From assembly GCA_021734725.1 (NCBI GenBank), contig JAIPIM010000113.1, forward strand, positions 1-11,194: DNA of 11,194 nucleotides, written 5' to 3'. How positions within the stretch are numbered: the first letter of the stretch is position 1; each line of letters starts with the position of its first letter. The notes under the pieces are model-generated. The model was not told where the DNA came from. It saw only the letters and a program-made list of their open reading frames with translations, and made no database searches. Shown here piece by piece: positions 6,920 through 11,194 of this stretch. This DNA is from Minisyncoccota bacterium (GTDB taxonomy: Bacteria; Verrucomicrobiota; Lentisphaeria; Oligosphaerales; MVZH01). The position numbers and the translations under genes are program-made.

Positions 6920-8236
6920 TTATGCTTTCAGCCGGGTGCAATAGGCGTTTAAAACCTTGTTGATCCCGCCGGCAACGGCATCGCAGTCGGCATCCGACCA
7001 CCATTGATTCAGAGAGATGGAGATACACCGCTCGTACAGATCCGCGGCTACCGGACAACATTCAGGACGACAGTGCTCCTTGGCGGTGTCAAACAACGGA
7101 AAATGATACCGGTACAAGTGCCAGTCCGGGCCCGCTTCAGGCCCTCTGCAACGTGCGCCAATACCTTCAGCCTGCAAAGCTTCAACAATCTTATCCCCAA
7201 GCGCATGATCGCGCGGAAAAAAGCGCATCAAATACCCGATGTCACCATCAGGATCGTTACTCGACTGCCACGTAATCTCCTGGAAATTACTAAGCCTTTC
7301 CCGTATTCTCTTCCAGATATGACGGTGCCGTGAGACAATTCCATCGAGTTTCTGCATCTGAATGACGTCAATGGCTGATTCCAGTTCCGACATCCGGTAG
7401 TTGCTGCCCGCGAATAATTCACCGTCGTAACGCGGTTTTGCAAAGCGATCCGGTCGCCATAAGCCACCTGCCTCCGCGGCTTGACGAATTCGGTCAAAAA
7501 GGCGATCGTCGTTGGTAACAATCATCCCACCTTCTCCTCCCCCAATGATCTTGTACGAGGAAATACTGAAACAACCGATATCTCCAAGTGAACCGACCGG
7601 GCGGCCGTGATAGGTGGCGCCGGGTGATTGCGCGCAATCTTCAATGACAGCGATGTTGTGACGGCGGGCACTATCCACAATCGGATCCATGGCACTCACA
7701 AAACCCCAGTGATGGGTCGGTAAGACCGCCGCGGTACGCGGGGTTATTAACGCTTCCAGCTTATCCGGATCCATCTGCAGTGAGGCGTCCACGTCACAAT
7801 AAATAGGGGTTGCCCCGAAGAACGCACCCGCCATACCCGTGGCAATAAAGCCGGTGGCAGGCACTATGATCTCCGTCCCGGGACCGACCCCGACAGCCAT
7901 GAGCGCGGCCTGTAACGCACACGTTCCGTTGCACACGGCGTAGGCATGCTTCACGCCAAACTTCTCCCGTGCCAACGCCTCGAAGCGGTCCCCCATGGAG
8001 GGCGACGCCGATCCGTAATAGCGACCGAGATGAGGCCCCCCTCCTAAGTCGGCGTCCGATAGTGTCTCACGTAAACGCCCCATCGCTTCATCGGAAAAAC
8101 CGAAACGTTCAGCTATCATTAAGAACTCCGAGACGCCAACCTTGGGCTCGGGTTTTCCAGCCATCCCCGAAAAGGCGGGGTTTCCACCATCAATTGCCAG
8201 TTTCTCATGCTGTCCGGATTGGCCTGTTTTCGTCAT
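6920..8236 (-). CDS. DegT/DnrJ/EryC1/StrS-family PLP-dependent aminotransferase
   Basis: 438 aa, fold-type I aminotransferase of the sugar-aminotransferase family, slightly longer than the usual 370-400. Family features: VCNGTCALQAAL (about 101-112), IIVPATGFIAT near 123-133 (the usual xPxxTFxAT segment), VIEDCAQSPGATYHG (197-210) with the PLP-contacting Asp, SISSYKIIGGGEGG (224-237) with the Schiff-base Lys229, and NYRMSELESAI (279-289). An N-terminal LAIDGGNPAF segment (about 14-23) is common in a subset of these enzymes. They move an amino group from glutamate or glutamine to a keto-sugar or keto-cyclitol; the acceptor here is not predictable. The ATG at 8236 is preferred because AGGAG (8246-8250) lies 9 nt upstream; the frame continues to a GTG at 8299 without a ribosome site. 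The dehydrogenase 94 nt upstream could supply its ketone substrate. Confidence 0.92.
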   Translation of the reverse strand: MTKTGQSGQHEKLAIDGGNPAFSGMAGKPEPKVGVSEFLMIAERFGFSDEAMGRLRETLSDADLGGGPHLGRYYGSASPSMGDRFEALAREKFGVKHAYAVCNGTCALQAALMAVGVGPGTEIIVPATGFIATGMAGAFFGATPIYCDVDASLQMDPDKLEALITPRTAAVLPTHHWGFVSAMDPIVDSARRHNIAVIEDCAQSPGATYHGRPVGSLGDIGCFSISSYKIIGGGEGGMIVTNDDRLFDRIRQAAEAGGLWRPDRFAKPRYDGELFAGSNYRMSELESAIDVIQMQKLDGIVSRHRHIWKRIRERLSNFQEITWQSSNDPDGDIGYLMRFFPRDHALGDKIVEALQAEGIGARCRGPEAGPDWHLYRYHFPLFDTAKEHCRPECCPVAADLYERCISISLNQWWSDADCDAVAGGINKVLNAYCTRLKA

Positions 8237-8330
8237 TAGCAGTCGCTCCTTGAGTAAACGTGATAACACCTGGATCGTCAGTTTGCATTTGTCGGACACG
8301 TTCGTTGAACGCAGGCCCCCAATGTGCCGC

Positions 8331-9602
8331 TCAAAGAGCCGGGGCGTTGGCGAGAAGGTGTTTCTCAGCCTCTGGGCTCCACAGTCCGTGGTGTCTCTTA
8401 ACGATGGCGTCCAGTTCTTCGGCGAAACTCAAATCGGAATCCTGCAGTGCGGAAAGTCCGGTCAACGGCATGCTGATACCGGTGTAAATGAGCTTCTTGC
8501 CGCCGGGAATGTGGGGCAGGTTCAGGGTTGTGTCTATGACGGCGTCCAATCCGCCGACATGCGTGATCATGGCAGACGGGTTCAGCCGGCCTGCTTCCAT
8601 CAGTCGAAGCGATTCAAGCATGTCGTCGGTGTTGCCGCCGCTGGTGCCGCATACATGGGTCGCGCCATAGTGGACATTGTAGAAATTGAACTGCGCCGCG
8701 AACTCCGGATCGGTCGGCCCGGCAAAGAAGTTCAGGCAGCCGTCGAATCCCAGCATGGCACCCGCCTGCTCCACCACGGCTCGCACCGGGGCGAAAACAA
8801 ACACGTCGTCGAAGCCGTCGCCATCGGGAGTCAATGATTTAAGGTAATCCGTCCCCTTGCTCTTGTCCGACGTATTCACATAGACCAGTTTCACCCCGTT
8901 TTGCTTGGCCTCGTCCTCGGAAAACAGCAAGGCTGCGCGCTCAAGCCGGGTTTCGTCAATGTCCGTCACAACAAGAAGCGAAGGCTTCCGGTCGTTGTGG
9001 ATCGCATAATCGATGGCGCCGAGCCCCATTGGGCCAACCCCCGCGAGGATGGCGCATGCCCCCCCCTCTTTGATGCCCATCTCGTGAACATAACTGCCCG
9101 GGGTGGTATGGTAACTCGCGTGATACGCCCCGACAATGCAGGACATGGGTTCCGCCAGGGAACCGAGGTAGAAAGCGTCGCCATCAAACGGCAGCAGACA
9201 ATCGTTGCGCATGACCTCTTCAGGAATCACAACGTATTGCGCATCACCACCGATGTACCGGTAGGAATACCCCGGTGCGGAAAGCACGCCTACCGGACCT
9301 CCTTCATCCACCAGCGCGGGCTGGATGGAAAATTTCTGGCCAGACTGGAACCGGTCGGCCCACCGTGAACCAACCTCCACGATTTCACCACAAAACTCGT
9401 GCCCGATGATCGTGGGCTCGTCCGCAACATTATTCGGAACCCGTTTGTGTTTCGAACCCTGACTCGCCGCCTTGTAGGAAGACATGCAGATGCTGTCCGA
9501 CACTACCCGCGCCAGAATTTCATCGTTGCTTATCGGCGGAAGGTCAAACTCTTCCAGCCGCAAATCTTTCTCGCCATAAAGTCTGATTGCTTTTGTTTTC
9601 AC
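8331..9602 (-). CDS. Zinc-dependent medium-chain dehydrogenase, L-sorbose-1-phosphate reductase (SorE)-like
   Basis: 423 aa from the GTG at 9602, an alcohol dehydrogenase-type oxidoreductase. The catalytic zinc site is recognisable as Cys39 (SICMSSYK), His68/Glu69 (IGHEF) and Glu151 (LAEPMSC). The Rossmann nucleotide loop is AGVGPMGLGAID (187-198), with VTDID (212-216) suggesting NAD(H). The four-cysteine structural zinc loop of classical alcohol dehydrogenases is absent. The N terminus KTKAIRLYGEKDLRLEEFDL, DSICMSSYKAASQG, FFAGP, GTSGGNTDDM and KRHHGLWSPEAE closely resemble Klebsiella SorE, which reduces L-sorbose 1-phosphate to glucitol 6-phosphate. The substrate here may be another polyol or its phosphate. 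AGGGG, 7 nt before the GTG, supports this start; a longer frame to 9719 would run through the 7-bp repeats. It is the first gene of the operon. Confidence 0.85.
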   Translation of the reverse strand: MKTKAIRLYGEKDLRLEEFDLPPISNDEILARVVSDSICMSSYKAASQGSKHKRVPNNVADEPTIIGHEFCGEIVEVGSRWADRFQSGQKFSIQPALVDEGGPVGVLSAPGYSYRYIGGDAQYVVIPEEVMRNDCLLPFDGDAFYLGSLAEPMSCIVGAYHASYHTTPGSYVHEMGIKEGGACAILAGVGPMGLGAIDYAIHNDRKPSLLVVTDIDETRLERAALLFSEDEAKQNGVKLVYVNTSDKSKGTDYLKSLTPDGDGFDDVFVFAPVRAVVEQAGAMLGFDGCLNFFAGPTDPEFAAQFNFYNVHYGATHVCGTSGGNTDDMLESLRLMEAGRLNPSAMITHVGGLDAVIDTTLNLPHIPGGKKLIYTGISMPLTGLSALQDSDLSFAEELDAIVKRHHGLWSPEAEKHLLANAPAL

Positions 9603-9633
9603 AACTAATCCCCTATGTCTATTGTCTACAAAA

Positions 9634-9657
9634 AAACCTGAAACCTGAAACCTGAAA
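9634..9657. repeat. Heptamer tandem repeat, array 1 (AAACCTG x3)
   Basis: Three perfect copies of AAACCTG (9634-9654) are followed by a partial fourth (AAA). Read on the minus strand the unit is TTTCAGG. The array lies 32 nt upstream of the dehydrogenase start, so it would be in the operon leader. Confidence 0.85.
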
Positions 9658-9676
9658 GTTGCCAGCCATAGCCTGG

Positions 9677-9690
9677 TCCGCCAAAGCGGA
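9677..9690. repeat. Small inverted repeat between the heptamer arrays
   Basis: TCCGC (9677-9681) and GCGGA (9686-9690) form a 5-bp stem around CAAA. The surrounding words (GCCATAGCCTGG before it) look like part of a dispersed intergenic element, but one copy in the window cannot show that. Confidence 0.45.
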
Positions 9691-9734
9691 GCACCTGAAC
9701 GGAAGCCTGACGTCGTCAAGTTTCTCCGATGACA

Positions 9735-9755
9735 TTCATCCTTCAGTCTTCAGCC
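9735..9755. repeat. Degenerate heptamer repeat, array 2 (TTCATCC/TTCAGTC/TTCAGCC)
   Basis: Three consecutive 7-bp units, TTCATCC, TTCAGTC and TTCAGCC, share TTCA and the period of array 1. On the minus strand the core is CTGAA, the same core that array 1 shows on the plus strand, so the two arrays are inverted relative to each other. Confidence 0.75.
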
Positions 9756-9772
9756 TTTTTGCATAGCCTCTT

Positions 9773-9800
9773 ACTATAACCCGTTTTCGATCTCTGTCCC
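9773..9800 (-). promoter_or_regulatory. Candidate promoter of the dehydrogenase-aminotransferase-cbiR-glycosidase operon
   Basis: On the minus strand a good -10 box TATAGT (9773-9778) has a weak -35, GGGACA (9795-9800), 16 nt upstream. Transcription would begin near 9766, so both heptamer arrays and the small hairpin would be carried in a leader of about 165 nt. The weak -35 would fit an activated promoter. Sequence-only call. Confidence 0.3.
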
Positions 9801-10066
9801 TTTCCGAAAAAGAGCGTATAGTACCGTATGTTAAAAAAGCGACCTTTCTTACCGCGACCGCTCGACGGATGCTCGTTGCACCCCGGAACGACTCCGCCCT
9901 GATTCTCGCGTCTTTTCTCTACGCTCAGGCTGTTCCCTTGCCGCTCTCGGCTTGATCCAACTGTAAATCGCCGAACTGGAACGGGTCTTGAAACTTACTT
10001 GCACGTTACCCAAGAAAAAGACTATCGGCATACGAATGCGAATACACACTACTAAGGCTAAACGCC

Positions 10067-11194
10067 ATGAACACACAAACGTCTTCCGATAAACCATCAC
10101 TGCCCAGGGAAATTGCCCGACGTCGAACCTTCGCCATAGTCTCCCACCCGGACGCAGGGAAAACCACGCTGACCGAAAAATTCCTTCTCTACGGCGGCGC
10201 CGTGCAGCTGGCGGGATCCGTGACAGCGCGCAAGAGCCAGCGCGCGACCGTTTCGGACTGGATGGAACTCGAAAAACAGCGGGGCATTTCCATCAGCTCC
10301 ACGGTGCTGCAGTTCGACTACGAAGGATTCCGTATTAATCTCCTGGATACCCCGGGACATAAGGATTTCTCGGAAGATACCTACCGCGTGCTGACCGCCG
10401 TCGACGCGGCCGTCATGGTGATCGACGCAGCTAAGGGAATAGAAGACCAGACACGAAAGCTGTTCGAGGTGTGCCGCAGACGCGGGGTCCCCATCTTCAC
10501 GTTCATGAACAAAATGGATCGACCGACACTGGAACCGCTGGCACTGGTGGATGAGCTGGAAAGCGTTTTGGGAATCCATGCCTACCCAATGAACTGGCCC
10601 CTGGGTACCGGCTTTGATTTTAAAGGGGTCTGGGACCGCACCAACCGCAAGGCACATCTGTACGAACGCACTCCGCGCGGCACGTTCCGCGCACCCGTGT
10701 CCACCGCCGGACTGTCGGACCCACTGGTACGTGATACGCTGGACAGGCATACCTATGAGACCGTGTGTGAAGAGATCGAACTCCTGGATGGCGCGGGCGC
10801 CGCCTTCAACCCCGATGAGATACGGGCCGGCCAAACAACCCCCGTATACTTCGGAAGTGCACTGAACAGTTTCGGCGTCGAACTGCTGCTGGACGGCTTC
10901 CTCAAGTACTCCTCCACACCACTGCCGCGCCGCGCTCAAAACAGAGTCGTGGAACCAACCCATGATGCGTTCTCAGGTTTTGTGTTCAAAATCCAGGCCA
11001 ACATGGACCCGCGTCACCGGGACCGAATCGCCTTCATCCGCGTGGTTTCCGGAAAGTTCGAGCGCAATATGAACGTAACCCACACCCGCACGGGAGATAC
11101 TATCCGACTCGGCAGCGCAACGAAGGCGTTCGGGCAGGAACGCGAAACAGTGGATGAAGCACATCCCGGTGACGTCGTGGGGATTATCGGCAAG
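10067..11194 (+). CDS. prfC: Peptide chain release factor 3, N-terminal 376 codons (cut by window edge)
   Basis: An open frame from the ATG at 10067 to the window end, about 70% of the usual ~530 aa. RF3 is a GTPase that removes RF1/RF2 from the ribosome after peptide release. GTPase motifs are all present: G1 HPDAGKTT (27-34), switch I region QRGISISSTV (71-80), G3 DTPGHKDF (94-101), G4 NKMD (148-151) and G5 GSAL (263-266). YGGAVQLAGSVTARK (42-56) and DWMELEKQRGISI distinguish RF3 from EF-G. A domain II beta-barrel begins near 302 (FSGFVFKIQANMDPRHRDRIAF). AAGG 9 nt upstream acts as a modest ribosome binding site. It is transcribed away from the dehydrogenase operon. Confidence 0.97.
   Translation, partial: MNTQTSSDKPSLPREIARRRTFAIVSHPDAGKTTLTEKFLLYGGAVQLAGSVTARKSQRATVSDWMELEKQRGISISSTVLQFDYEGFRINLLDTPGHKDFSEDTYRVLTAVDAAVMVIDAAKGIEDQTRKLFEVCRRRGVPIFTFMNKMDRPTLEPLALVDELESVLGIHAYPMNWPLGTGFDFKGVWDRTNRKAHLYERTPRGTFRAPVSTAGLSDPLVRDTLDRHTYETVCEEIELLDGAGAAFNPDEIRAGQTTPVYFGSALNSFGVELLLDGFLKYSSTPLPRRAQNRVVEPTHDAFSGFVFKIQANMDPRHRDRIAFIRVVSGKFERNMNVTHTRTGDTIRLGSATKAFGQERETVDEAHPGDVVGIIGK

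Larger units (their letters stand above)
9603..10066. other. Divergent intergenic region between the dehydrogenase operon and prfC
   Basis: 464 bp that should contain the promoters of the minus-strand operon and of prfC. The operon-proximal part (9634-9755) holds two 7-bp repeat arrays and a small hairpin. From about 9790 to 10050 I see no gene, tRNA or known RNA; short frames there carry no motif. No clear promoter for prfC could be singled out. Confidence 0.6.

Noticed and set aside
6879..7061. N-terminal extension of the CbiR-like frame up to 7061
   Set aside because: The extra Arg/Cys-rich residues overlap the aminotransferase C terminus and do not belong to the family; the GTG at 6878 has its own ribosome site.
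8142..8837. 231-codon plus-strand open frame across the dehydrogenase-aminotransferase junction
   Set aside because: It is antisense to two well-supported genes; its composition reflects their codon bias.
9603..9719. N-terminal extension of the dehydrogenase up to 9719
   Set aside because: It reads through the heptamer repeats, whereas family homology begins exactly at the GTG at 9602, which has a Shine-Dalgarno site.
9603..9800. Possible cobalamin riboswitch in the leader of the operon containing cbiR
   Set aside because: No B12-box-like core or the expected multi-stem layout could be seen; only short repeats and one 5-bp hairpin are present.
10097..10963. 288-codon minus-strand open frame opposite prfC
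   Set aside because: It is antisense to an unmistakable RF3 GTPase and shows no family pattern.

Overview
The window looks like a chromosomal stretch from a Gram-negative bacterium. It is moderately GC-rich by eye and uses ATG, GTG and TTG starts with clear Shine-Dalgarno sites. The outer-membrane TraT-type lipoprotein points to a diderm. The CbiR-type TIM barrel, the GHL10-like glycosidase and the 7-bp intergenic repeats would suit the Planctomycetes-Verrucomicrobia-Chlamydiae group (for example Kiritimatiellota or Lentisphaerota). That placement is an inference from gene flavour, not something the sequence proves.

Left part (1-1981, minus strand): an HU/IHF-type nucleoid protein with its own terminator, then histidyl-tRNA synthetase (hisS), then the first 50 codons of aspartyl-tRNA synthetase (aspS), which runs off the left edge. 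The HisRS has a proline where the ATP-binding arginine of motif 2 normally sits.

Middle (1982-4389, plus strand): a 370-bp divergent intergenic region, a TraT-family lipoprotein with a glycine zipper, and purM (AIR synthetase, purine synthesis) starting at TTG.

Right-centre (4485-9602, minus strand): a compact four-gene operon. In transcription order it encodes a zinc-dependent dehydrogenase resembling L-sorbose-1-phosphate reductase (SorE), a DegT/DnrJ/EryC1/StrS PLP aminotransferase, a TIM-barrel protein matching the CbiR cobamide-remodelling phosphodiesterase family, and a GHL10-like glycoside hydrolase. The last two are separated by 3 nt and the Shine-Dalgarno of the second lies in the last codons of the first. 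Oxidation of a polyol followed by transamination is a reasonable reading of the first two genes. Why a CbiR-like protein and a cytoplasmic glycosidase accompany them is the most open question here, and this cassette is the best candidate for an undescribed system.

Right end (9603-11194): a 464-bp divergent intergenic region with two inverted arrays of 7-bp repeats around a small hairpin, then the first 376 codons of prfC (peptide chain release factor 3) on the plus strand, cut by the window edge.

No tRNA, rRNA, CRISPR array, insertion sequence or integrase was recognised.
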